Assembly (NCBI GenBank): GCA_024226535.1
Contig: JAAELP010000100.1
Location: forward strand, 1-43,396
Direction: 5' to 3'
DNA: 43,396 nt
Source: Planctomycetota bacterium
GTDB taxonomy: Bacteria; Planctomycetota; Phycisphaerae; Phycisphaerales; SM1A02
Below the pieces are notes generated by a model. It ran no database searches. It worked only from the letters and a program-made list of their open reading frames with translations, and was not told where the DNA came from. Made by a program: the position numbers and the translations under genes. Below, piece after piece: positions 26,301-36,886 of the stretch (within the stretch, counting starts at the first letter, position 1; each line of letters starts with the position of its first letter).

Positions 26301-27056
26301 ATGGCGATGCGACTGCTCATCACCGGTATTGGCGACGCTTTCACCAGCCGGCACTTCGGCTCGAGCGCGGTTCTCGACGCGCCGGAGGGCTACGTGCTCA
26401 TCGACTGCCCGGACCTGATCAACCGGGCGCTGCGCGAGGCGAAGGAAGCCTCGGGCTGGCCGGTCGAGGTCCGGGCGATCGACGACATCATCCTCACCCA
26501 CCTGCACGGCGATCACTGCAACGGCCTGGAGGCCTTCGGCTTCCTCCGCCGGATCTTCGGTCAGAACGACCCCGCGCAGCGTCCCCGCATCCATACGACC
26601 GCGCCCGTTGCCGAGCGCCTCTGGGAGCGTCTCGCTCCCGCGATGGACGCGCCGTTCACCGACGCCGAGAACTCCACGCTCGAGGACTACTACGACGTGC
26701 GCATCATCGAGCCGGGAACGCCGGCGTCGATCGCCGGCCTGACGGTCGAGTCCCGCTTCACCAAGCACCCCGTGCCAACGATCGGCCTGCGCGTCTCCAA
26801 CGGCGAGGTCACGCTCGGCTGGTCGGGCGACACCGCCTACGACCCTCGGCACATCGAGTGGCTGAGCGACGCCGATCTCATCGTGCACGAGGTGAACATC
26901 AGCAACGTGCACACGCCTATCAGTTCGCTGAACGCGCTGCCCGACGAGTTGCGGGCGCGGATCCGCCTGAACCACATCGTCGACGACTTCGATCCCGCGT
27001 GCACGGACATGCGCGTGCTGGCGGAGGGCGAGGTGGTCGAGGTGGTCAAGCGCTGA
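26301..27056 (+). CDS. RNase Z-like metallo-beta-lactamase-fold hydrolase
   Basis: The ATG at 26301 gives 251 residues; another ATG at 26307 is possible. The fold is clear from THLHGDHCNG (H67, H69, D71, H72: the HxHxDH zinc motif), the later GWSGDTAYD, and VHEVNISNVHTP. Further ligand His are at positions consistent with the RNase Z/AtsA-like group. The N-terminal LITGIGDAFTSRHFGSSAVLDAP resembles this group. Whether it acts on tRNA precursors, cyclic nucleotides or small esters cannot be told. Because a cAMP-producing operon is next door (divergent), a phosphodiesterase role is worth testing. Its stop is 7 bp from that of the convergent AI-2E gene. Confidence 0.85.
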   Translation: MAMRLLITGIGDAFTSRHFGSSAVLDAPEGYVLIDCPDLINRALREAKEASGWPVEVRAIDDIILTHLHGDHCNGLEAFGFLRRIFGQNDPAQRPRIHTTAPVAERLWERLAPAMDAPFTDAENSTLEDYYDVRIIEPGTPASIAGLTVESRFTKHPVPTIGLRVSNGEVTLGWSGDTAYDPRHIEWLSDADLIVHEVNISNVHTPISSLNALPDELRARIRLNHIVDDFDPACTDMRVLAEGEVVEVVKR

Positions 27057-27063
27057 GGGCGGA

Positions 27064-28091
27064 TCACGTCTCCGTCTCGGGCACCGGCGCGGTTCCCGGC
27101 AGATGGCCGGCCATCAGGTCGGCGACCGGGCGCGTGATGTCGATCCGCTCGAACATGATCTTGAGCACGGCGGTGATCGGCGCGGCGAGCACCATGCCGA
27201 TGATGCCCCAGATCATGCCCCAGATGATCAGCGACATCAGCACGACGATCGGGTGCAGGTCCAGGGAATGCCCCATGATCTTGGGCTCGATGAGGTTCCC
27301 CATCGAGAACTGGATCGCCCCGGGGATCGCGATCGCCAGGATCGCGCTGGTGGGCGAGAGGTCCTTCGTCACGAGCACGATCGGCAGCGGCAGGAGCGTG
27401 GCGATGATCGAGCCGAGGCTCGGGATGAAGTTCAGGAGGAACGCGAAGAGTCCGAAGACGAGCGCGAGATCGATCCCGAGCAACCAGAGCGTGACGCCGA
27501 CGAGCACGCCGGTGATGCTCGACGTGAACATCTTCGTGGCGAGATAGCGCTTGACCTTGACCTCGATCTCCCACCGCACGCGGCTCTTCGCGTGCGGCTC
27601 CTTGCCGAGCAGGAGGAACAGCACGAAGACCATCACGAGCACGCCCTGCGCGAGCACGTCCATGATCGACTTCGTCGTCCCCAGCAGCATGCCCTGGATC
27701 GTGCCCTCGGGCACGAACGAGAGGGGATCGACGACCACGTCGGGATCGACGGGCAGCATCGCCTCGAACTTCTCGATCATCTCCCGCAGCTTCTCCTGGT
27801 AGGACCCCGCGCTGTCCGCGAGCTGGGTCACCGAGGCGGAGACGAGCGTGTACAGCGCCCCCGCGAGGACGGCGCCGAGGAGGACCGTGAACAGCAGCGC
27901 GAGCCAGCGCGGCAAGCGCAGGTAGTGCATCTGGAGATCGACGAGTGCCGTGAGCGTGAGCGTGAAGAGGATCGCGAGCACGAACGGCAGCATGACCGGA
28001 CGCAACCAGTACAACGCCACGCCAATCGTCCCCGCGGCGAGAATGAGCAGGCAGACCGTCTGGACGCGGCGTTCGTGATGCATCAGCTCCG

Positions 28092-28095
<4 letters not shown>
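27064..28095 (-). CDS. AI-2E family transporter
   Basis: The GTG at 28095 is supported by GGAGG five bases upstream (343 residues); an ATG at 28083 is the alternative. It has seven to eight membrane helices, a soluble loop (about 105-150) and a conserved C-terminal half (NFIPSLGSIIATLLPLPIV, NLIEPKIMGHSLDLHPIVV, GMIWGIIGMVLAAP), all diagnostic of the AI-2E/PerM family. Members include autoinducer-2 exporters and Na+/H+ antiporters. Here the first four bases (GTGA) overlap the sulfatase stop, so the two genes are translationally coupled. Confidence 0.93.
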
Positions 28096-29585
<1,490 letters not shown>

Positions 29586-29610
29586 GCTCCGCTGTTTCGG
29601 GCCTGATACG

Positions 29611-30546
29611 ATGCCCGGCATCATGACGGACCCATTCGTCACAGGCAAGGCCACCATCTGCGGCTTCAGCTTCGGGAAGAACCTGACCAGCCTCAACTTC
29701 CCCGTCGAGGCCTCCGTGCGAAGCGTGCTGCCGCTGTGCGATCGGTTCATCTTCGCCGTCGGCAAGAGCGACGACGACACGCGTGAGCGGGTCGCCGCCA
29801 TCGACGAGAAGATCGAGATCATCGACACCGAGTGGCCGCCGCATCACATCGACGGCGAGGTGCTCGCGATCGAGGCCAACAAGGCCATGGAAGCCGCCGA
29901 GCAGACCGGCTGCGACTGGGGCCTCTACATCCAGGCCGACGAGGTCCTTCACGAGGACGATCACCCGGCGATCCGCGCATCGACGGACCGGTGGCTGGAC
30001 AACCAGGACGTCAAGGCACTGCTCTTCTGGTATCACCACTTCGTGCTCGACTACGTGACCACGGATCCGTGGATGTACCACAAGGCCTCGCGGCTCGTCC
30101 GGCTCGACCGCTCGTGCACGATCTTCGGCGACGCGTGCGGCCCCGGGATCCCGGACTACCAGGGACCCGTCAACAACGGCAATGGCTACCTCGACAAGCA
30201 TCACCTCGACGGCCACGTCCGCTGGGCGCGGCACTGGAGCGGCGGCGGGCCCGCCCGCGTGTTCCATTACGGGTGGGTGAAGACCGGCGAGGAGCTGGAA
30301 GACAAGTTCCAGAACGTCGAGAAGCTCTGGTGGGGCACGCTGAGCCGCGAGGAGAAGGAGAAGCGGCGCTCCGACAAGTTCGGCCGCTTCATCGATCGGT
30401 ACCCGATCCTCAAGAAGTTCCGCGGGACGCATCCCATGTGGATGAAGGACCGCGTCGACGCGCACCCGCCGTTCGCGGACGTCATGAGCCGGTGGCTGAA
30501 CCCGCGCTTCTACGGCGAAGTGCTCCGGCACGGGTTTCACGGGTAG
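29611..30546 (+). CDS. Family 2-like glycosyltransferase
   Basis: The product is 311 residues from 29611; the ATG at 29623 gives 307 and may be the real start. The N-terminus TICGFSFGKNLTSLNFP and SVLPLCDRFIFAVG match a GT2-like (beta-4-glucosyltransferase-type) subgroup. The WGLYIQADEVLHEDD segment stands where the catalytic or metal site lies. No membrane segment is present. The acceptor is probably a cell-surface glycan. It is convergent with the operon at 30565-35025 with 18 bp between stops, and divergent from the sulfatase. Confidence 0.8.
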   Translation: MPGIMTDPFVTGKATICGFSFGKNLTSLNFPVEASVRSVLPLCDRFIFAVGKSDDDTRERVAAIDEKIEIIDTEWPPHHIDGEVLAIEANKAMEAAEQTGCDWGLYIQADEVLHEDDHPAIRASTDRWLDNQDVKALLFWYHHFVLDYVTTDPWMYHKASRLVRLDRSCTIFGDACGPGIPDYQGPVNNGNGYLDKHHLDGHVRWARHWSGGGPARVFHYGWVKTGEELEDKFQNVEKLWWGTLSREEKEKRRSDKFGRFIDRYPILKKFRGTHPMWMKDRVDAHPPFADVMSRWLNPRFYGEVLRHGFHG

Positions 30547-30564
30547 GACGCGGACGCGGTCGCG

Positions 30565-31215
30565 CTACGCCAGAGCCGCCGCGACGTCTCGAGCGCTCGC
30601 CAGCATGCCCCATTTCCGCGCCACCCGGCGCGCCCCACGCCACGCGTCGGTGCGGGTCAGCCCCTCGACCACCGCCGTCTCGTGGAGTTGCCGTAGCATG
30701 CGCAGGGCGTGCTCGCGGCTTGGAGAGCGTCGTGTCGCGCCGACGTCGATGAGCCACGGGCGACCGTCGTCGTCCACGAGGATGTTGGCGACCTGGAAAT
30801 CGCGGAAGAACCACCCGGCCTGCACGAGCGCGAGCCAGAGATCGACGGCTGCGTCGATCAGACGGTTGCGCTCGGCGCGCGACGCCGGCTGCCCCTGCTG
30901 GATCATGATCTGGAGTGCCTCGCCGCACTCCGGGGTCGCGAGCCAGACGCGTCCGCCGCGGGCGCCGTCGCCGGCGATGGGGACGACGGCGAGCCCGTCG
31001 GCGCGCAGCCGGCGATTGAGCCTCGTCTCCCGTTGGGCCGGGTGGATGCCGATCATGCGGGCGAGCGTCTGCCGGATCGGGGCGTACTCGTAGAGCTTGA
31101 TCACCCACGCGCCTTCCGGCTCCCGCGCCAGCCAGACGACGCTTCGCTCGTCGGCCTTGTACGTCCGCGCACGCGGTCGGTCCACGAGATCTCGGGGAAG
31201 GGAAGTATCGCTCAC
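30565..31215 (-). CDS. Kdo/WaaP-like sugar kinase
   Basis: The start is GTG at 31215 (216 residues), overlapping the asparagine synthase stop as GTGA. The sequence has a lysine in the N-lobe (AWVIKLYEY) and the catalytic motif FRDFQVANILVDDDG, with RD in place of HRD and Asn as the metal ligand. A metal-binding DVG triad follows (LIDVG). This is the pattern of small LPS-core kinases of the WaaP/Kdo family, which phosphorylate sugars of the inner core. Typical family members are around 230-260 residues, so this one is slightly short. It ends the operon. Confidence 0.82.
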   Translation of the reverse strand: MSDTSLPRDLVDRPRARTYKADERSVVWLAREPEGAWVIKLYEYAPIRQTLARMIGIHPAQRETRLNRRLRADGLAVVPIAGDGARGGRVWLATPECGEALQIMIQQGQPASRAERNRLIDAAVDLWLALVQAGWFFRDFQVANILVDDDGRPWLIDVGATRRSPSREHALRMLRQLHETAVVEGLTRTDAWRGARRVARKWGMLASARDVAAALA

Positions 31216-33095
31216 GGGACCGCCACCGCCGCTGGTTCGACGGGCGCGTCGTCCATCTCCAGGGGATGGTCGCGCAACCACGCGAGCAGGACGAGCACCG
31301 CGTACAGCGGCCAGTCCACCGTTCGGCCCGCCTGCTCGCGCGCCCAGCGTCGTTGCAGTTCCCCGGCGTCGAAGAAGGGGGCGATCGTCGCCGCGTCCGC
31401 GAACAGGTCGTCCCCGAGCGTCTTCCACGCGTCGCGGAAGTAGTACGAGAGCGGAACGGCGAACCCCTGCTTGGGCCGGTTCCAGACCGCCTCCGGCAGG
31501 CGGCGCCGCGCGAGCCGCTTGAGTACGGCCTTGCGCTCGCCCAGCATCTTCACCGATGCCGGCTGCGGCAGGACGAGGTCCACGACGTCGTTGCCGAGGA
31601 ACGGAACGCGGACTTCGAGGGCGTGCATCATGCTCGCGCGATCGGTCTTGACGAGCCCGTTCTCCGAGAGGAAGTGCCAGACGTCGGCGCGCATCAGGCT
31701 GTCGGCGTCCAGGCGACCGGTGAAGCGACGCACCGAGTCCTCCCATTCCCGCATCGCCTCCTCCAGCCGCCACGATCGAGCCGCTTCCGGATCGAGGATG
31801 CTCGACAGACAGCGCGCCCCGGTGCCGCCGTAGTGTCCCATGCGCGAGAAGTTGCGCTTCACCCGATCCTCGCCACGCAGGCCGGTCCGGTGCAGGGAGT
31901 CCGGAAGCAGGCCCGACTCGACCATGCGCAGCAGCCAGCGATGGCCGGCGCGAGCGGGGTAGTGGCTGGCCGGGCGGGCGTACCGGTAGTAGCCGCCGAA
32001 CAGCTCGTCGCCGCCGTCGCCGCCGATGGCGACGGTGACGTGCTGACGCGCCAGCCGGCACAGCTCGATGAGCGGCAGGAACGACGGGTCGCCGAAGGGC
32101 TGGTCCTGTCCTTCGATGGCCGCCACGAGGGCATCGGCGTCGAGCGAGCTGGCGGCAAGCTCGTGGTGCTCCGTGCCGAGGGCTTCGGCGACGGCGCGGG
32201 CGGCCCAGCTCTCGTCGTGCCGTTCGGACTGGTCGAAGCGCACCGTGAACGTGCGCACCGCATGCGACGACGCGGCGGCCATGTACGAGACGAGCAGCGA
32301 GCTGTCGATCCCGCCGGAGAGGAATGCGCCGAGGGGCACGTCCGCGACGAGCTGCTGCTCGACGGTCGTCGCGAGGGCGGCGTCGGTCGCCTCCACCAGC
32401 TCGTCGAGCGTCAGCGGCGTGTCAGTGACGGGGGGGATGTCCCAGTATCGATCCTCGCCCACGACGCCCGCTTCCTCGCGCCAGCGAAGCCAGCCGGCGG
32501 GGGGCAGGGCTCGGACATCCCGAATGATCGTGCGCGGGGCGGGGATGAAGTTCTGCGCGAGGTACTCGCGCACGGCGAGGGGATCGAGCCGTCGCGGGAA
32601 ACCACGCAGTTCCCAGAACGGGGCCATCGTCGACGCGAAGACGAGTCCGCCCTCCGTCGACCAGTACAACGGCTTGACGCCCAGGCGGTCGCGGGCGAGC
32701 CAGATCTCGCGCTCCGTCACGTCGTGCAGCGCGAACGCGAAGATCCCGTCGAGCTTCGGCAGGGCGCGCTCCGGTCCCCACGTGGCCAGCGCCATGAGCA
32801 CGACCTCGGTGTCGCTTCGGGTGCGGAAGACGACGCCTTCGGATTCCAGCTCGCGCCGGAGCGAGCGGAAGTTGTAGACCTCGCCGTTGTAGACGAGCGT
32901 GTAGCGCCCGTCCGGCGTGGTCATCGGCTGCCGGCCTCCGTCGCGGTCGATGATCGCCAGACGCCGGTGCCCGAAGTGGACGGCGCCGTCGTCGAACGTC
33001 GTGCGGTCGTCCGGCCCGCGCATCTCGAGCGTGTCGAGCGCCCGGTCAATGTCCGCGCGCCAGCGCTCACCCGCGATGCCGAAGATCCCGCACAT
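31212..33095 (-). CDS. asnB: Asparagine synthase (glutamine-hydrolyzing)
   Basis: This is a 627-residue two-domain enzyme. Residues 2-200 form an N-terminal glutamine amidotransferase domain with catalytic Cys2 (MCGIFGIAG) and glutamine-site residues RRLAIID and YNGEVYNF. From about 240 comes the synthetase domain with the PP-loop SGGIDSS at 260-266 and the later GGDGGDELFGGY. In glycan clusters, AsnB-like proteins often amidate sugar acids or peptides rather than free aspartate. The neighbours here are glycosyltransferases and a sugar kinase, so an envelope-glycan substrate is plausible. It is 15 bp after the GT4 gene and coupled to the kinase by a 4-bp overlap. Confidence 0.94.
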   Translation of the reverse strand: MCGIFGIAGERWRADIDRALDTLEMRGPDDRTTFDDGAVHFGHRRLAIIDRDGGRQPMTTPDGRYTLVYNGEVYNFRSLRRELESEGVVFRTRSDTEVVLMALATWGPERALPKLDGIFAFALHDVTEREIWLARDRLGVKPLYWSTEGGLVFASTMAPFWELRGFPRRLDPLAVREYLAQNFIPAPRTIIRDVRALPPAGWLRWREEAGVVGEDRYWDIPPVTDTPLTLDELVEATDAALATTVEQQLVADVPLGAFLSGGIDSSLLVSYMAAASSHAVRTFTVRFDQSERHDESWAARAVAEALGTEHHELAASSLDADALVAAIEGQDQPFGDPSFLPLIELCRLARQHVTVAIGGDGGDELFGGYYRYARPASHYPARAGHRWLLRMVESGLLPDSLHRTGLRGEDRVKRNFSRMGHYGGTGARCLSSILDPEAARSWRLEEAMREWEDSVRRFTGRLDADSLMRADVWHFLSENGLVKTDRASMMHALEVRVPFLGNDVVDLVLPQPASVKMLGERKAVLKRLARRRLPEAVWNRPKQGFAVPLSYYFRDAWKTLGDDLFADAATIAPFFDAGELQRRWAREQAGRTVDWPLYAVLVLLAWLRDHPLEMDDAPVEPAAVAVP

Positions 33096-33110
33096 GCCGG
33101 AGATGATACG

Positions 33111-34247
33111 TCAGCGGGCCGCGGCGACGAGGACGCGCTCCAGCTCGTCGACGTGCCGCTCCCAGCCCAGGGCGTGCGGATCGATCGCGGGCGGTGTCCA
33201 CGGGCCTTCGAGCAGCTCGCCGATCGCCGCCGCGAGGCGCTCGGTGTCGTCGGGATCGTTGACGACGACGCCCGCCGTCGCGTCGTCGTCGATCCAATCC
33301 GCCGAGCCGTCGAACCGCGTGGTCACCACCGGCGTCCCGGCCGCGATCGACTCGATGACGATCCGGCTGGCGGGATCGTAGTAGGTCGGCATGGCGGTGA
33401 CGTCGGCGCCGCAGTACGCGTCGCGCATGTGCTCGACGACGCCCAGCGTGTCGATGCGATCGGCGAGACCCAGCGACGAGGCGAGGCGTTCTCCCCACGG
33501 CGGGACGCGACCGGCGAGCGCCAGCCGGAGCCCGGGGACGCGCGGCGCGAGCCTCGCGGCCGCACGGAGCAGGGGGGCGAGTCCCTTGCGCCGCGCATCG
33601 AGGGCCGGAAAGAACACGACGTGCTCACCGTCGTCCCAGCCGTAACGCTGCCGGGCGGCCGCGCGCCGCTCGACGCGCTCGTCCGCCGTGACCGGCTCGA
33701 CCTCGCACGCGTTGCGGATGACCTGGACGCGCGCGTCCGCGACGCCGTAGTGCTCGATCATCTGGCGCCGGATGTAGCCGCTGATGGCCACGAAGCGATG
33801 CACGCGTGGTTCGTGGAACGTGGCGTACTCGGCCCGCAGGAGTCCTCGCTTGCGCATCGAGAGCATCTGTCCCGCCCGGCGCAGCGCGGCGAAGCCGGCC
33901 GCCGCGAGGGCCCGGCGCATGTTCTCGCGCACGACGCCGGCCCGCGGTTCGACGACGGGTGCCGGTGCCGTCGTCGTCATCGAGACGCCGGTATCGAAGT
34001 CGCCGGAGAAGATGCGCTGCCCGACCCAACGGCCGTAGTCGATGGCGCCCCGGCCCGTCCGCGGCTTGGACCGCTTGCGCCATCGCTCGATGCGAAGGTC
34101 GCCGAAGTCCCGGTCAGGCGGCGCGCCGCCGGCGAGAATCGTCACGTCGTGACCGCGGCCCGAAAGCTCCCGCGCGATCCGATCCGTGGACCGCTCGGCC
34201 CCGCCGTGCGTGGGGTCGAAGAACTCGATGGCGATGGCGATCCGCAC
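33111..34247 (-). CDS. Family 4 glycosyltransferase (WaaG-like)
   Basis: The start is GTG at 34247 (378 residues), only 1 bp from the stop of the preceding GT2 gene. A GT-B fold is indicated by an N-terminal HGGAERS loop and a C-terminal domain with VVFFPALDARRKGLAPLL. The nucleotide-sugar site is YYDPASRIVIESIAAGTPV, with the two Glu/Asp positions of the E-x7-E-like motif. The resemblance is to WaaG/RfaG, the LPS-core glucosyltransferase. The donor sugar cannot be read from sequence. It is the second gene of the operon. Confidence 0.9.
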   Translation of the reverse strand: MRIAIAIEFFDPTHGGAERSTDRIARELSGRGHDVTILAGGAPPDRDFGDLRIERWRKRSKPRTGRGAIDYGRWVGQRIFSGDFDTGVSMTTTAPAPVVEPRAGVVRENMRRALAAAGFAALRRAGQMLSMRKRGLLRAEYATFHEPRVHRFVAISGYIRRQMIEHYGVADARVQVIRNACEVEPVTADERVERRAAARQRYGWDDGEHVVFFPALDARRKGLAPLLRAAARLAPRVPGLRLALAGRVPPWGERLASSLGLADRIDTLGVVEHMRDAYCGADVTAMPTYYDPASRIVIESIAAGTPVVTTRFDGSADWIDDDATAGVVVNDPDDTERLAAAIGELLEGPWTPPAIDPHALGWERHVDELERVLVAAAR

Positions 34248-34248
34248 G

Positions 34249-35025
34249 CTACTCGCGCTCCGCGACGTCGTTCTGGATCGCCCACAGCGCCGCGTATTTG
34301 AGCTGCGTGGTGACCGCGGTCTTCTGGGCGAGGAGCACGCCGAAGCTGCCGTCGAGGAAGCCGCGCTTGACGATCAGGAACTTCATGAATGCGAGCCACG
34401 GCCGGAACAGCAGGTCGAGCGTCGAGCAGCGGCGTCCGCGGTCGTGCATGTCGCGGGCGACCATGAGCAGCCGCGCGTCGAGGCGGCTACCGAGGAAGTA
34501 GTCCTCGAAGCCGCGTTGGCTGTGCCGCTTGTGCTCGATCGCGCCGTCCAGTCTCTGCTGGCGGCCCGCGTCGCTCGGCAATCGGTTCTCGTGCAGCACG
34601 TCGCCGGACCAGGTCACGCGTTCTCGGTGAATCAGGCGGCTCTGCCAGTCCGGGTCCCACGCCCGCACGTGCCGGCCGAAGATGAAGTTGCGTCGCTTCA
34701 TCAGGTAGACGTCGCGGGCGGCGAGGTCCGCGTCGGACAGCCCGCGGATCTCCTCGGCGAGTGCCGGCGTGCACGTCTCGTCCGCGTCGAGCACGAAGAC
34801 CCAGTCGTGGGTCGCCACGGACGCGGCGTACTCCTTCTGCTGCGAGTAGCCGCGCCACGGCTCGACGACGAACGTGTCCGCGTGCTCGCGGGCGATTTTC
34901 GCGGTGCCGTCGGTGGAACCGGAATCCACGACGATCAACTCGTCGGCCCAGGCGACGGAGGCGCACGCGGGACCGATCGTGTCCTCGGCGTTCTGGCAGC
35001 AGATGACGGCGGAGATCGACGTCAT
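34249..35025 (-). CDS. Family 2 glycosyltransferase (WaaE/KdtX-like)
   Basis: This 258-residue protein has a GT-A fold with SAVICCQNAEDTI at the N-terminus, DELIVVDSGSTDGT for donor binding, WRGYSQQKEYA, and the catalytic VFVLDADE, which fits the beta-1,4-glucosyltransferase/WaaE group. A second half with WQSRLIHRERVTWSGDVLHE is also conserved there. It is the first gene of the four-gene operon. The sequence just upstream of the ATG is the end of a MITE-like element, so the native ribosome binding site and promoter may be disrupted or supplied by the element. Neither was recognised. Confidence 0.92.
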   Translation of the reverse strand: MTSISAVICCQNAEDTIGPACASVAWADELIVVDSGSTDGTAKIAREHADTFVVEPWRGYSQQKEYAASVATHDWVFVLDADETCTPALAEEIRGLSDADLAARDVYLMKRRNFIFGRHVRAWDPDWQSRLIHRERVTWSGDVLHENRLPSDAGRQQRLDGAIEHKRHSQRGFEDYFLGSRLDARLLMVARDMHDRGRRCSTLDLLFRPWLAFMKFLIVKRGFLDGSFGVLLAQKTAVTTQLKYAALWAIQNDVAERE

Positions 35026-35031
35026 GGGCTA

Positions 35032-35192
35032 GCAGCCCGTTGAAGAAGTCGCGCGGGCTGCGAGCGGCCCAGATCCGCCAGCTCTGCGTCGCCGAATCTC
35101 GCCGTATCTCTCTGGATATGCCATCGATTCGGCTCCTTGATCTGACGAACCTGATCGCGCTCTCGCCGCGCGGGACTTCTTCAACGGGCTGC
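35032..35192. mobile_element. MITE-like element with 19-bp perfect terminal inverted repeats
   Basis: The ends 35032-35050 and 35174-35192 are perfect 19-bp inverted repeats (GCAGCCCGTTGAAGAAGTC and complement). Similarity continues a few bases inward with a two-base indel. The total length is 161 bp and no protein is encoded. An inner 8-bp inverted repeat (35091-35098 and 35126-35133) also exists. No clear target-site duplication was found. The element fills most of the space between two divergent genes. Confidence 0.7.
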
Positions 35193-35251
35193 GAGCAGTG
35201 TACGGCCGATGGACACTGGCCGGAGGCGGTGGTCCGACGTATCCTCCGTCC

Positions 35252-36886
35252 GTGCAGGCGACGCCGTCGGCAGAATCCGCTCCGCGTCCCGTGGCCTCCG
35301 CGCCGGCGCCCGGATTGGAGCGTGTCGAGGGGTGGGCGGTCCGCCACCGATGGTGGCTGTTCGGGGGACTCGGTCTCCTGCACCTGGCCGCGTACGGGAC
35401 GCGCTGGCGGATCTCGCCGGACAGCGCCGACTACCTGATCATCGCGCGCAACATCGCCGAAGGGGCCGGGTTCACGCACCCGCGTGGTTTCGAGGAGATC
35501 GTCGCGCCGGGATATCCGCACCTCCTCGCCGGCGTCATGACCGTGTTCGGCACGGATGCGATCTGGGCCGTGAACCTGGTCATGATGCTGCTGGGGTTCG
35601 CGTCCCTCGCCCTCGTCTACTGGCTGTTCCATCTGCACGCGGGGCGCGGGGCGGCCGTCATGACCACCGTGATCCTGGGGATCACCGAGACCTACTTCAT
35701 CGCCCGCAGCGAGCCGATGGCGGACCTGCCGTTCATGACGGGCATGCTCCTGCTGCTCATCGGCCTCGAGCGCTTCTACACGCGGCGACCGGTGTGGCTG
35801 GTCTCGGGGCTTCTCATGCTCGGCGGGATCGCCCTGATGGGCGTCATGCGCAACGTCGTACTCACCGCGATGGCGGCCCTCGTGCTCGGGCTCGGCTGGG
35901 AGGCGCTGCGGCGCCGGAAGTTCGGCGTGCTTGCCGCCGCGGTCGGCGTGGCGATCGCCGGCGTGCTGGCCGTGCGTCTGGCGAACCCCAACCTCGAGAG
36001 CATCTTCGACCTCAGCAGCGACGAGCGTCTGCTCATCCACCTCCTCACGACCGAGCTGCCGGGGACGGTGCGCAAGGCGCTGACCACGAACCTCTACCTG
36101 CTGTTCTGCGAGACCTCGTCGCGGGCGGCGCTCGGCGTCGACGCCGGACCGTGGGTGAACCTGCCCTTCGGCATCGCGTTCCTTGGCGCCGGGCTCGTGA
36201 TGTTCCGGCGCCGCCCCGTCTGGGGGATGCTCGTGATCGTGTTCGTGCCGCAGTGGCTGATCTTCTACATCACGCGCCGGTACTTCCTGCCCCTGATGCC
36301 GGTGCTCGTCTTCGCTTCGTGGTTCCTGCTGAAGTCAGGCGACCGGCGCTTCCACGGCCGCTGGCCGAGCGTGGTGTGCGTAACGCTCGCGTGCGTCTGG
36401 GGCGCGACGAACCTCGTCCGGGTCGGCTCGTTCATCGTCGAGCAGCACCGCGCGGCCTTCTACGAGGTCTACGAGCGCGGCCGGTTCGTGGCGCTGGACG
36501 TGATGGCCGAGTACCTCCGGGACGAGACCGCGACCGACGCCGTCGTGCTCGCGGACCTGTGGTACGTGGGGCCGCTCAACTTCTGGAGCCGGCGTACGCA
36601 CACCCACTACTGGGGCGATCCGCGTCTGGACACGGGCCCCGCGTACACGATCGAGCCGTTCCCCGATGATCTCGACGCGCTGCTCTCCGGCCGCGGGTGG
36701 AGCCGGGAGGAACCGGTGGCCGAGATCGAGCGTCCGGGCCAGCGCCCGCCCCTGGTGCTGCGCCCGATCAATCGCGACGAAGCACCGTCCACACCGAGTG
36801 CGCGTGGCGGTTCAGGTAGCGGTTCAGCGCCGGCGTCCGCAGCCGTTGCGCGAGCCGGACCGGCCACGGGCGCGGCTTCACGTTGA
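35252..36886 (+). CDS. GT39/ArnT-like membrane glycosyltransferase
   Basis: The start is placed at GTG 35252 (544 residues); GTG 35198, right at the end of the MITE-like element, is the other option. Neither has a strong ribosome binding site. The N-terminal loop RWRISPDSADYLIIARNIAEG carries the acidic residues typical of the GT-C/GT39 class. Around ten membrane helices follow, with a FIARSEPMADLPFM loop. Such enzymes use lipid-phosphate sugars to modify lipids or proteins outside the inner membrane. The last roughly 40 residues are low-complexity Ser/Gly/Ala and lie antisense to the next gene's end (119-bp convergent overlap), so the true stop may have been lost. Confidence 0.75.
   Translation: MQATPSAESAPRPVASAPAPGLERVEGWAVRHRWWLFGGLGLLHLAAYGTRWRISPDSADYLIIARNIAEGAGFTHPRGFEEIVAPGYPHLLAGVMTVFGTDAIWAVNLVMMLLGFASLALVYWLFHLHAGRGAAVMTTVILGITETYFIARSEPMADLPFMTGMLLLLIGLERFYTRRPVWLVSGLLMLGGIALMGVMRNVVLTAMAALVLGLGWEALRRRKFGVLAAAVGVAIAGVLAVRLANPNLESIFDLSSDERLLIHLLTTELPGTVRKALTTNLYLLFCETSSRAALGVDAGPWVNLPFGIAFLGAGLVMFRRRPVWGMLVIVFVPQWLIFYITRRYFLPLMPVLVFASWFLLKSGDRRFHGRWPSVVCVTLACVWGATNLVRVGSFIVEQHRAAFYEVYERGRFVALDVMAEYLRDETATDAVVLADLWYVGPLNFWSRRTHTHYWGDPRLDTGPAYTIEPFPDDLDALLSGRGWSREEPVAEIERPGQRPPLVLRPINRDEAPSTPSARGGSGSGSAPASAAVARAGPATGAASR

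Noticed and set aside
31266..34301. Plus-strand open frame (1011 codons) opposite the AsnB and GT4 genes
   Set aside because: It spans two different well-supported genes and has no start signal or family motif.
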